This document shows positions 14,864 through 21,580 of a stretch of DNA of 21,580 nucleotides, in pieces. The position numbers and the translations under genes were made by a program. This stretch comes from Granulosicoccaceae bacterium (GTDB taxonomy: Bacteria; Pseudomonadota; Gammaproteobacteria; DAOVJZ01): positions 1-21,580 of the forward strand of contig DAOVJZ010000003.1 of NCBI GenBank assembly GCA_030632035.1. The letters are read 5' to 3'. The notes below the pieces were generated by a model. It did no database searches. It had not been told where the DNA came from and saw nothing but the letters and a program-made list of their open reading frames with translations. How positions within the stretch are numbered: position 1 is the first letter of the stretch; each line of letters opens with the position of its first letter.

Positions 14864-15021
14864 GGGACCTCTGATCTATTCATGAACTCGTATCTTACAT
14901 CTGGAATATCCAGCTTCTGCGTTCCGAATCTTCGCAATAGCTGGCTATTACGTGCAATCCGCGCCTTGAATCTGAATATTCCAGGTGCAATCTACTTCGT
15001 CCAGAATAGATCAGAGGTCCC
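14864..15021. mobile_element. Palindromic MITE-like element (158 bp)
   Basis: The ends are perfect 18-bp inverted repeats: GGGACCTCTGATCTATTC at the left (14864-14881) and its reverse complement at the right (15004-15021). TAA directly flanks both sides (14861-14863 and 15022-15024), as a 3-bp target duplication. Inside, CTGGAATAT (14901-14909) pairs with ATATTCCAG (14976-14984), and AATAGC/GCTATT (14936-14941, 14944-14949) closes the centre. All three pairs share one exact midpoint (14942.5), so the whole element is one imperfect palindrome. It has no transposase. The TNA-type target and ends resemble IS5-family (IS1031/ISL2-like) elements, but no parent IS is in view. Confidence 0.85.
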
Positions 15022-15032
15022 TAAGTTTTAAA

Positions 15033-16175
15033 ATGAATCTATCTGATCAAGACAGTTTGCGTTTAAATGTATTGCTGGCTAATAACGTCAAGGCCATTCG
15101 TATTGATGAAAGTCGCATGGAAGTATTTGGCCTGACCGATGAAGGCGAAGTCAAAGTCCCTCTTAATCCCAATAGCCGACATGAACAATATCTTAAACGT
15201 GTGCGTGAAATGATTTCCGGACATGTAATGGGGTCACCTGGTGGTTATCCTGTTTTTCTACAACGCTGGACACGTATGGGACAAACACGTAATGAAAATC
15301 TGGCTGAGCTTCTAATGTTGGGTGAACCGGAAGCGGTTGTCGCCGTTGTGCATGCACCCGGTTTGTCACCAGAGCTGGCAGAACGAGCATGGTGGGCGAT
15401 GCCGGAAGCAGAAAATGCACGCCGCATGCTTGAGAATAAGGTGGTAGCAGAATCAGAATTTGGTAAAGAACTGGCTAATTTTTTGATTGAATATCTGCCA
15501 TTTGAAACGGAAGCAAATAATATTATTGATTCGGTAAAACTGGTTTTACATCCGGGGCTTATTTCAGAAGAACAAAAACATAAAATGTGGGTACGGGGCG
15601 CGCGTAAAAATATTTTCTATGTAGGTTTTTTGTTGGCGATTCCGGATGACTTGCCCGATCAGGGCTTGGCTCGTTCGGATATTGAAGAACATCGCCAGGC
15701 ATTGTCCAGCTTGGTTGAAGCAGATAATCGGTTTGCCTCTATGCTACTCAGAATACTTGATACATCGGGTCAGTCTTTTGTACAAACTGCGGCAGCAATA
15801 CTCAGAAAGCCCAGCCATCAGGAAGTGGTTGTTGCCCTGCTTAATGGTATTGGTCAGTATTGTGCCCCGTTTTTGGTGGATGAGATCACGAGTGATGATA
15901 TTGAGCAGATGATCCAGAAGGCAGATCAGGTTTGTCAGGGTGATTGCGTATCAGGAGGGGAATCTGTCAGAGATATCCAGACCCTGCTGGAAGCTGTACC
16001 GGTGTTACGGCCAGAAATCCTGGCTCTGCTGGTTTTGGCCGGGATGAGTGAGGCACAGCTTGGAGATATATTCGCCCGAACCACGGCTATTGGCACCCTC
16101 ATGCGGCGCAAAATTGAACCAATCGCAATTCCTCTGTCCAATCAGTTATCTATCTTGTTGGGCATAAAGGACTGA
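15033..16175 (+). CDS. DsrS-like protein
   Basis: This is a 380-residue protein with no signal peptide, membrane helix or recognised catalytic motif. It is mostly helical by composition. Stretches such as SPGGYPVFLQRWTRMGQ, LLMLGEPEAVVAVVHAPGLSPELAERAWWAMPEAENARRML, and LPFETEANNIIDSVKLVLHPGL match my memory of DsrS. DsrS is a soluble protein of unknown function encoded at the end of the dsr cluster in Allochromatium and present in other gammaproteobacterial sulfur oxidizers. The ATG at 15033 is preferred; an in-frame GTG at 14985 lies inside the mobile element. Without the element, the gap to the VWA stop would be eight bases. That implies an ancestral three-gene operon in which translation was coupled. 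No good ribosome site now precedes the ATG (GAGG at 15014-15017 is 15 bases away). The family name is from memory and moderately certain. Confidence 0.6.
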   Translation: MNLSDQDSLRLNVLLANNVKAIRIDESRMEVFGLTDEGEVKVPLNPNSRHEQYLKRVREMISGHVMGSPGGYPVFLQRWTRMGQTRNENLAELLMLGEPEAVVAVVHAPGLSPELAERAWWAMPEAENARRMLENKVVAESEFGKELANFLIEYLPFETEANNIIDSVKLVLHPGLISEEQKHKMWVRGARKNIFYVGFLLAIPDDLPDQGLARSDIEEHRQALSSLVEADNRFASMLLRILDTSGQSFVQTAAAILRKPSHQEVVVALLNGIGQYCAPFLVDEITSDDIEQMIQKADQVCQGDCVSGGESVRDIQTLLEAVPVLRPEILALLVLAGMSEAQLGDIFARTTAIGTLMRRKIEPIAIPLSNQLSILLGIKD

Positions 16176-16330
16176 TTCTTTTGAGAACTGGTTCAAAATT
16201 TTGCAGATAATATTATAACTATATGATTTTCAATTGATATTTCAACCCAAATATGTGAACCATGCACTCATTATTTTCCCTGTGTTGCCTATAACTAATA
16301 CAAGCGCAATATAGAACAGGAGAGCCGCAC

Positions 16331-17317
16331 ATGACTGATGTACTCAAGCATAGCCACAATAGTACCGCTATGGGTTGTGACAGGGACACAGGGGCTGCGG
16401 CACAAAGCGAAACCATGATAAAGCATAAATCTATTGATGAAATCAGACGTCAGGTTGAATCGGTCTATGAATTACCGATTATTCCCGATATGGCCAACCG
16501 GATCTTGCAACTGAGTACGGATCCCGCCGCCAGCGTGAAAGATGTGGTCGAGGTGGTTGAAATGGACCCCAGTCTGGCCGCACAGGTTGTTCGATATGCG
16601 CGTTCCCCTTTCTTTGGCTATTCAGGCAATATCGATACCATCCATGAGGCCATTTCCCGTGTATTGGGCTTCGATTTGGTTATGAATATTGCACTGGGTA
16701 TTTCTTCTGGCAAAATTTTTAATATCCCTGAAGATGGACCTCTGGGTACCAATGCATTCTGGCGTCATGCTATCTATACCGCCGCATTGACTCAGGCGCT
16801 AGGCAAGGCGATGCCACGCCAGATGCGCCCTAAAGCAGGCACGGCTTATCTGACTGGTTTGTTACACAACATCGGTTTTATGCTGTTAGGACATTTGTTC
16901 AGACCTGAGTTTATGGTGCTGAACAAGCTTGCAGCTGCACGTCCACAGACCTCGATTGCCGAGCTGGAAAAACGAATTCTGGGTATGGGTCATGCCAGAC
17001 ATGTGGTTAATATGGGGCATTGCCAACTGGGTGACTGGCTCATGCAATCATGGAACATGCCACAAGAAGTGATTATTACTGTACGTGAGCATCACAATGA
17101 AGACTACAAGGGTGAGCATGCACTTTATTCACGCCTGACACTGGTTGCCAATCGTATGCTTAAGCGCCATGGTATCGGTGATGCCCGTAATGAAGAAGTG
17201 CCTGAACATGTGCTCAAGTCATTGTGTTTGTCAGAAGAACTAGTCGAACGAATCTTTGAGCAAATCATGGAAGGTAGTGATGCACTGAACGTGATGGCAC
17301 AGCAAATAGCAGCGTAA
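16331..17317 (+). CDS. HDOD-domain signalling protein
   Basis: This is a 328-residue cytosolic protein, nearly all of it an HDOD domain. The signature ELPIIPDMANRILQLSTDPAASVKDVVEVVEMDPSLAAQVVRYARSPFFGY opens it, and the later helices include YLTGLLHNIGFMLLGHLF. At the position of the HD metal motif it has His179-Asn180, so catalytic phosphohydrolase activity is not expected; this loss is normal for HDOD. HDOD proteins act as non-enzymatic regulators in signalling networks, often alongside c-di-GMP proteins. AGGAG at 16318-16322 supports the start at 16331; a Met at residue 29 is a weaker alternative. It is followed by its own terminator, so the diguanylate cyclase gene downstream is separately transcribed. 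Confidence 0.9.
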   Translation: MTDVLKHSHNSTAMGCDRDTGAAAQSETMIKHKSIDEIRRQVESVYELPIIPDMANRILQLSTDPAASVKDVVEVVEMDPSLAAQVVRYARSPFFGYSGNIDTIHEAISRVLGFDLVMNIALGISSGKIFNIPEDGPLGTNAFWRHAIYTAALTQALGKAMPRQMRPKAGTAYLTGLLHNIGFMLLGHLFRPEFMVLNKLAAARPQTSIAELEKRILGMGHARHVVNMGHCQLGDWLMQSWNMPQEVIITVREHHNEDYKGEHALYSRLTLVANRMLKRHGIGDARNEEVPEHVLKSLCLSEELVERIFEQIMEGSDALNVMAQQIAA

Positions 17318-17344
17318 TTTTTGACAAGATTGGATTTTGAAAAG

Positions 17345-17372
17345 CCGGTATCATGCTGATATCGGTTTTTTT
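17345..17372 (+). terminator. Intrinsic terminator after the HDOD gene
   Basis: CCGGTATCA (17345-17353) pairs with TGATATCGG (17357-17365), with one G-U pair and a TGC loop, directly followed by seven T residues. It is 28 bp after the HDOD stop. Confidence 0.88.
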
Positions 17373-17693
17373 GTGTGTGCGTATAATTTTAAATAAGTAG
17401 CATTTGCCCTTGGTAGGCCTGATTACAATAATGAGTAAAATAAAAAAAAGCTCTGAACTTCATGATGTTAGAGAGGGAAGTTTAAGCACTTGTTTTCCAG
17501 TGGTTGCTCATGAATAAGGGGTTTAAAATATTGCATAGATGTATAATAAAATGATTGTGGCAATTTCCTATACCGATTAAAATGGCAAATATTACGTCCG
17601 CGTAAAAACACTAGAATTTGCGGATTTACAGGGAAAGAAAGGGGGTCAGTGTAATCAGCTGACGCAAGATAACAAGAAGTACAGGAAGTTGAA
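17373..17693. other. Long AT-rich leader region before the diguanylate cyclase
   Basis: These 321 bp have no supported gene. TATAAT occurs at 17382-17387 and 17542-17547, both without a recognisable -35. Two short inverted repeats lie near the 3' end: TCCGC (17597-17601) with GCGGA (17630-17634), and GTCAG with CTGAC around 17645-17663. I found no c-di-GMP riboswitch core and no sigma-54 -24/-12 pair. A minus-strand frame here overlaps the next gene and has no protein-like features. Confidence 0.4.
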
Positions 17694-19136
17694 GTGATTA
17701 CTGAATCTACTGGTGCCAAACAAATTTTGCGTCTTCTAGAGGGCCTGCGTAAATCGCGTGCAGGTTCCGTTATATTTCGCCATATAGAACGCATTCTTGA
17801 CGATGTTGGTGAGGCACAGTTTAATCGTGATAAGGCCTATGCCGGTTTATTAAGTTTATTGCTAGATGCCTATGCGGGACACCTATCTCCCGATTCCGCA
17901 TTACATGTACAGATAAAACTGGTTCAGATGCGCCTGAATCCACCGCTTTCAGCTGATGATCTGGAGGCCCTGCGTAGTTATATCGAAGTCTATGCCGAGC
18001 AGATTACACATCTGGAAAGTCTGGATGTGGAGGTGCTTGAAAGAGCCTTGACACCATTACTGCAAGAGTTTGGTATAGCATCAGAAATCCCTGAAAAGCC
18101 ACAGCCAGTAGAAGCCAGGCCGGTGCAATCGGAATTGCCCCCATCCCATGTTGAAACAGGAATCAGTGCTGAATATGGAAACATCAAGCCAGCATTTCGA
18201 CGTGATGAAAATGCCAATATTGATGATATTCCTGATCAATCTGAACCATTAAAAAATGAAACTGAACAGGGTGTTGATACCGCTTATCGCAAGCACTTCA
18301 CTGAAAGACAAAAGAACATGCAGCAGTTCCAGCAAAAGCTGGATCAGGAAGTAACAGATGCTATTCGTCAGAATGATGAATACCGGGTGTTATTACAGAT
18401 TGCACTGACTGAACTGAGTGAAACTAAAGAAATTAATGATGTTGAGATATTGCGTCATCATATTTCACATGAAATCGAGAAAGTACTTGAATCACAATAT
18501 ATGCTGGGTTCGAGCCTGGAGAAGGCACACCAGTCACTGCAAATGTTTGAAACTGGCAGTCAACAATTGAGTGAAGAGCTGGATCGTGTACGGGTACTGA
18601 GCCTGACTGATGAATTGACTGCGTTACCCAATCGTCGTGCATTTATGCGCAGACTGGAAGATGAGACTGGACGTGTACAGCGTTACGGGTATCCTCTGGC
18701 ACTGGTGGTTATTGATCTGGATAAATTCAAATTCATAAATGATCACTTTGGTCATGCTGCGGGTGATGCGGTGTTACGTTCTTATGCCAAGAGTGTGTTA
18801 TCCATATTCCGCCATCATGACATGGTGTGTCGTTATGGTGGAGAAGAGTTTGCCGTACTCATGACTAATACAGATCAACAAGGTGCAGTCAGTGCGCTTC
18901 ATAAAATACGAAAGCGTGCTTCCGAGGTTTCCATTCAACATAATGGCGAGACACTGAAATTGCCTACCTTTTCTGCTGGTCTTGCGCTATACAGATCGGG
19001 CGAGCCACCCGGTGTACTGATTGAGCGTGCCGATGAGGCACTTTATCATGCCAAAGAGCTGGGACGTGATCGTATCCAGTTGGCTGATGAGGGTGAACGT
19101 GAACCAGTGGCCGCCGAGCAGTTCAGCGAACAATAA
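17694..19136 (+). CDS. GGDEF-domain diguanylate cyclase
   Basis: This is a 480-residue protein predicted to make cyclic di-GMP from two GTP. It starts with GTG at 17694, preceded by AGGA at 17683-17686. There is no transmembrane segment. The N-terminal part (about 1-310) is a helical region with no named sensor that I recognise: a globular stretch (1-130), a polar linker, and a coiled coil (about 200-300). The C-terminal GGDEF domain (about 310-465) begins SLTDELTALPNRRAF, has VVIDLDKFKFINDHFGHAAGD, and carries the active-site GGEEF at 382-386. RHHD at 373-376, five residues before it, is an intact RxxD inhibitory site, so feedback control by c-di-GMP is expected. It is 24 bp from hemH and may be co-transcribed with it. 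Confidence 0.94.
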   Translation: MITESTGAKQILRLLEGLRKSRAGSVIFRHIERILDDVGEAQFNRDKAYAGLLSLLLDAYAGHLSPDSALHVQIKLVQMRLNPPLSADDLEALRSYIEVYAEQITHLESLDVEVLERALTPLLQEFGIASEIPEKPQPVEARPVQSELPPSHVETGISAEYGNIKPAFRRDENANIDDIPDQSEPLKNETEQGVDTAYRKHFTERQKNMQQFQQKLDQEVTDAIRQNDEYRVLLQIALTELSETKEINDVEILRHHISHEIEKVLESQYMLGSSLEKAHQSLQMFETGSQQLSEELDRVRVLSLTDELTALPNRRAFMRRLEDETGRVQRYGYPLALVVIDLDKFKFINDHFGHAAGDAVLRSYAKSVLSIFRHHDMVCRYGGEEFAVLMTNTDQQGAVSALHKIRKRASEVSIQHNGETLKLPTFSAGLALYRSGEPPGVLIERADEALYHAKELGRDRIQLADEGEREPVAAEQFSEQ

Positions 19137-19160
19137 CCAGAAGTCCCTTTATTCAAGGAC

Positions 19161-20126
19161 ATGACTTCTGATACCAAAACAGGTGTACTCCTAACCAATC
19201 TGGGTTCACCTGATGAACCAACAATCCCTGCTGTACGTCGTTTCCTGAAAGAATTCCTTTCTGATCCGCTTGTGATCCAGTTACCACGCTGGTGGTGGCT
19301 ACCCCTGTTAAATATGGTAATCCTGAATGTGCGTCCCCCTAAAGTGGCGCGTGCCTATCAAAGTGTCTGGACTGATGAGGGTTCACCTCTACTGATGTAT
19401 TCCAAAAGACAACAGGAAAAATTACAGAACAAACTGAATGAAAAAGATATTCCAGTCGTGTTGGGTATGCGATATGGTAATCCTTCACTAAAACAGGCAT
19501 TACAACAATTACAATCTAAAGGTGTAAATAAAATTATTGCCTTGCCTTTATATCCCCAGTATTCGGTAACAACCACCAGAACTTCTATTGAAGAAGTAAA
19601 TCGTTTATTACAAGCATTATCATGGTCTCCAGAGCTTGACTGTATCGAACACTATTACAATGATGCAGGTTATATTGATGCTCTCGCTAATAGTGTGAAA
19701 AGTTTCTGGAATAAAACCGGGCAAGTTGAAAAATTATTATTTTCTTTTCATGGATTACCAAAACGTTATGTTGATGAGGGTGATCCCTATTTTGTTCACT
19801 GCAAACAGACTACAAAATTACTGGCAGAGAAATTACAGTTAAAACCAGATCAATGGGAAATAAGTTTTCAGTCCCGTTTTGGGCGTGAAGAGTGGTTACA
19901 ACCCTACACTGATATTATATTGAAAGAGTGGGGTGAGCAGGGCATAAAAAATGTAGCAGTGATGTGTCCCGGATTTCCCTCTGATTGTCTGGAAACGCTG
20001 GAAGAAATTGCAGTGGAAAATAAAAACCTGTTTATCAAAGCAGGTGGGGAAAGTCTTCATTATATTCCTGCACTTAATGATGATGAGGAACACATTACTG
20101 TTCTGGCTGATCTGATAGATAAATAA
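19161..20126 (+). CDS. hemH: Ferrochelatase HemH
   Basis: HemH inserts Fe2+ into protoporphyrin IX, the last step of protoheme synthesis. The 321-residue protein has the opening motif GVLLTNLGSPDEP, the segment YQSVWTDEGSPLL, catalytic His197 in LLFSFHGLPKRYVDEGDPY, and Glu278 in CPGFPSDCLETLEEIA. These are the residues that handle metal and proton in the family. Length is normal for the bacterial single-domain enzyme. There is no C-terminal membrane anchor. The start at 19161 is supported by family alignment; AAGGA lies very close (19154-19158), so initiation may be weak or coupled to the upstream gene. It converges with the peroxiredoxin gene across a shared terminator. Confidence 0.96.
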   Translation: MTSDTKTGVLLTNLGSPDEPTIPAVRRFLKEFLSDPLVIQLPRWWWLPLLNMVILNVRPPKVARAYQSVWTDEGSPLLMYSKRQQEKLQNKLNEKDIPVVLGMRYGNPSLKQALQQLQSKGVNKIIALPLYPQYSVTTTRTSIEEVNRLLQALSWSPELDCIEHYYNDAGYIDALANSVKSFWNKTGQVEKLLFSFHGLPKRYVDEGDPYFVHCKQTTKLLAEKLQLKPDQWEISFQSRFGREEWLQPYTDIILKEWGEQGIKNVAVMCPGFPSDCLETLEEIAVENKNLFIKAGGESLHYIPALNDDEEHITVLADLIDK

Positions 20127-20158
20127 AAAAGGGATGAGTTTTTCCACCCATCCCTTTT
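20127..20158. terminator. Bidirectional terminator between hemH and the peroxiredoxin gene
   Basis: AAAAGGGATG (20127-20136) and CATCCCTTTT (20149-20158) form a perfect ten-pair stem around a 12-base loop. It has A runs on the left and T runs on the right, so it can stop both converging transcripts. It begins at the base after the hemH stop. Confidence 0.88.
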
Positions 20159-20180
20159 AATTTATCTCATAGGAAAAGTT

Positions 20181-20909
20181 TTAAGCTACATATTTTTCCA
20201 GTTCTTCAGAACCACCGATGTGTTTTCCACCAATGAAAATTTGCGGTACTGTATCATTACCAGTGATGGCGCGAACTGAACGCAATGTTGCATCATGACC
20301 CAGACTGATTTCATCATAGGTCATTCCTTTTTCCTTTAATAATGCCTTGGCATTGGTACAGAAAGGGCAACCGGGTTTGGTGATAATACTAACGGCTTCA
20401 GGTTTTTTGGCAGATGGATTGATGTGGTTCAACATGGTATCGGCACCTGATACTTCAAATGGATCGCCAGGTACTTCCGGTTCAATGAACTGTTTCTCAA
20501 TCACGCCATTTTTAACCAGCATGGAATAACGCCATGAACGTTTGCCAAAACCTAAATCTGATTTATCCACCAGCATACCCATGCCTTCAGTGAACTCACC
20601 ATTACCATCGGGAATCAAGGTTACGTTTTCAGCTTCCTGATCTTCCTTCCACGCATCCATAACAAAGGCATCGTTGACAGACATACAAATAATTTCATCG
20701 ACACCATTTTCCTTGAATACACCAGCAAGCTCATTGTAGCGAGGCAAGTGAGTAGAAGAACAAGTTGGTGTAAATGCACCTGGTAATGAGAACACAATAA
20801 CAGTCTTGTTATTGAACAGCTCATCACTGCTAACATCAACAAATTCATTGTTTTTACGAGTCTTGAAGGTAATGCTTGGTATCTTCTGTGTTTCTTTATT
20901 TTCTAACAT
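20181..20909 (-). CDS. Hybrid peroxiredoxin-glutaredoxin (Prx5-Grx)
   Basis: This is a 242-residue cytosolic fusion that reduces hydroperoxides with glutathione. Residues 1 to about 165 form a Prx5-type peroxiredoxin with peroxidatic Cys50 in PGAFTPTCSSTHLP, followed by VNDAFVMDAW. Residues about 172-242 form a glutaredoxin with the CPFC active site (181-184) and the TVPQIFIGGKHIGGSEEL glutathione-binding stretch. The order and length match the hybrid found in Haemophilus influenzae and several other gammaproteobacteria and phototrophs. AAGGAG lies at 20918-20923 on the minus strand. It is transcribed divergently from oxyR, and an OxyR operator abuts its promoter, so peroxide induction is expected. 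Confidence 0.96.
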   Translation of the reverse strand: MLENKETQKIPSITFKTRKNNEFVDVSSDELFNNKTVIVFSLPGAFTPTCSSTHLPRYNELAGVFKENGVDEIICMSVNDAFVMDAWKEDQEAENVTLIPDGNGEFTEGMGMLVDKSDLGFGKRSWRYSMLVKNGVIEKQFIEPEVPGDPFEVSGADTMLNHINPSAKKPEAVSIITKPGCPFCTNAKALLKEKGMTYDEISLGHDATLRSVRAITGNDTVPQIFIGGKHIGGSEELEKYVA

Positions 20910-20955
20910 GGTTATTTCTCCTTTGCATTAAGGCCTTAAGTTAATTGATGACGCT

Positions 20956-20983
20956 AGTATCGACTAACCTGATTAATTGGTAA
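20956..20983 (-). promoter_or_regulatory. Promoter of the peroxiredoxin-glutaredoxin gene
   Basis: Read on the minus strand, TTACCA (20978-20983) and GATACT (20956-20961) are spaced by 16 bp. Transcription would start near 20949, about 40 bases before the ATG. The weak -35 and the adjoining OxyR operator fit an activator-dependent promoter. Confidence 0.55.
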
Positions 20984-20984
20984 A

Positions 20985-21021
20985 ATCGTTTATATCTACT
21001 AAATTGATAGGTATTACCAAT
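20985..21021. promoter_or_regulatory. OxyR operator between the peroxiredoxin gene and oxyR
   Basis: The consensus is two copies of ATAGNTNNNANCTAT separated by seven bases. Here 20985-20999 matches 8 of 10 fixed positions and 21007-21021 matches 9 of 10, with exactly seven bases between. It abuts the -35 box of the minus-strand peroxiredoxin promoter, the usual activating position, and ends 24 bp before the oxyR start, where binding could repress oxyR. Confidence 0.8.
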
Positions 21022-21044
21022 CAATAGCCGGAGCAGTTTTAACA

Positions 21045-21580
21045 GTGAATTTACGGGATCTGGAATATCTGGTTGCGGTGGAGGAGGAGCGCCACTTTCA
21101 CAAGGCGGCTGAGCGTTGTTTTGTCAGTCAGCCGACCTTAAGTGGTCAGTTGAAAAAGCTGGAGCAGGAGCTGGGTGTATTGCTGGTTGATCGCAATAAT
21201 CGTCAGGTTGCCATGACCGAGGTTGGACTGGCAGTAGCTGAACAGGCCCGCATAGTCCTGATGGAGGCAAAGGCGATAAAAGAGATTGCCCAGACCTTTC
21301 ATGATCCCATGGCTGGTGAGTTGCATGTGGGTCTCATACCCACAGTGGCACCGTATTTACTGCCGGTCATTATGCCCATACTTAAAAAGCGTTATCCCAA
21401 ATTAAAACTGTGGCTGCATGAACAACAAACTGCCGTGTTGTTAAAGCAACTGCGCAAGGCCGAACTGGATTTACTCATACTGGCTCTGCCAGTTGAGACT
21501 GATGAATTCAGTGAAATTGATTTATTCAATGAGTCCTTTGTACTGGCCGTGCCCAAGGATGAAAGGCTGGCAAAAAAGAA
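21045..21580 (+). CDS. oxyR: OxyR, N-terminal part (LysR-family peroxide regulator)
   Basis: The reading frame is open to the right edge; 178 complete codons are visible. It begins with GTG, with GGAG at 21030-21033 upstream. MNLRDLEYLVAVEEERHFHKAAERCFVSQPTLSGQLKKLEQELGV is the LysR winged helix-turn-helix in its OxyR form (HFHKAA, CFVSQPTLSGQ). The effector domain starts with GLIPTVAPYLLPVIMP and LDLLILALPV, which match OxyR well. The redox-active cysteine pair expected near residues 199 and 208 is beyond the window and cannot be checked. The divergent Prx-Grx gene and the operator between them agree with an OxyR identity. Confidence 0.9.
   Translation, partial: MNLRDLEYLVAVEEERHFHKAAERCFVSQPTLSGQLKKLEQELGVLLVDRNNRQVAMTEVGLAVAEQARIVLMEAKAIKEIAQTFHDPMAGELHVGLIPTVAPYLLPVIMPILKKRYPKLKLWLHEQQTAVLLKQLRKAELDLLILALPVETDEFSEIDLFNESFVLAVPKDERLAKK

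Noticed and set aside
14985..15032. A GTG start for the DsrS-like gene inside the mobile element
   Set aside because: The extra 16 residues are encoded by the element and lack any ribosome site; the family-like sequence begins at the ATG at 15033.
16180..16205. Hairpin near the end of the DsrS-like gene (GAAC/GTTC with TTTT/AAAA)
   Set aside because: The loop would be two bases and the lower stem is bulged; too weak to support as a terminator.

Overview
The window reads as a chromosomal segment of a moderately AT-rich gammaproteobacterium. The opening order tolB-pal-cpoB-queE-queC is a classic gammaproteobacterial arrangement. A YeeE/YedE-type sulfur-compound transporter and a protein that resembles DsrS point towards sulfur-oxidizing lineages. 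The lineage is an inference; no rRNA or dsrAB gene is in view. Almost all of the sequence is compactly coding and mostly on the + strand. I see no prophage, integrase, transposase gene or CRISPR array.

Layout: 1-1667 is the end of a Tol-Pal operon (tolB 3' end, pal, cpoB), for outer-membrane integrity during division. 1732-3050 holds queE and queC for queuosine/7-deazaguanine synthesis. 3330-5138 is a membrane histidine kinase with a Cache-like sensor. 5253-6518 is a YeeE/YedE transporter with a readable promoter. 6592-6667 is tRNA-Lys(UUU). 6716-8146 is a CPA2-type cation:proton antiporter. 8297-9859 is an unusual fusion of a MinD/FlhG-like ATPase with a degenerate GHKL (histidine-kinase-like) ATPase domain. 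9991-11886 is htpG (Hsp90), preceded by a heat-shock (sigma-32) type promoter and followed by two hairpin terminators. 12078-12479 is a small bactofilin.

12591-16175 is a three-gene module: a MoxR-type AAA+ ATPase, a VWA protein with an N-terminal HExxH metallopeptidase-like domain, and a DsrS-like protein. Between the second and third genes sits a 158-bp palindromic MITE-like element with 18-bp perfect terminal inverted repeats. It is flanked by a TAA direct repeat, and the left copy is the stop codon of the VWA gene.

16331-19136 carries an HDOD signalling protein and a GGDEF diguanylate cyclase with an intact product-inhibition site. 19161-20126 is hemH (ferrochelatase). It converges on a bidirectional terminator with a minus-strand peroxiredoxin-glutaredoxin fusion (20181-20909). 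Divergent from that fusion, oxyR begins at 21045 and runs off the window. The intergenic region contains a full OxyR-type operator (17 of 20 consensus positions, exact 7-bp spacing) abutting the -35 box of the peroxiredoxin promoter.

The strongest leads for something new are the MinD-GHKL fusion, the palindromic mobile element at the stop codon inside the module, and the MoxR/VWA-metallopeptidase/DsrS-like module itself.
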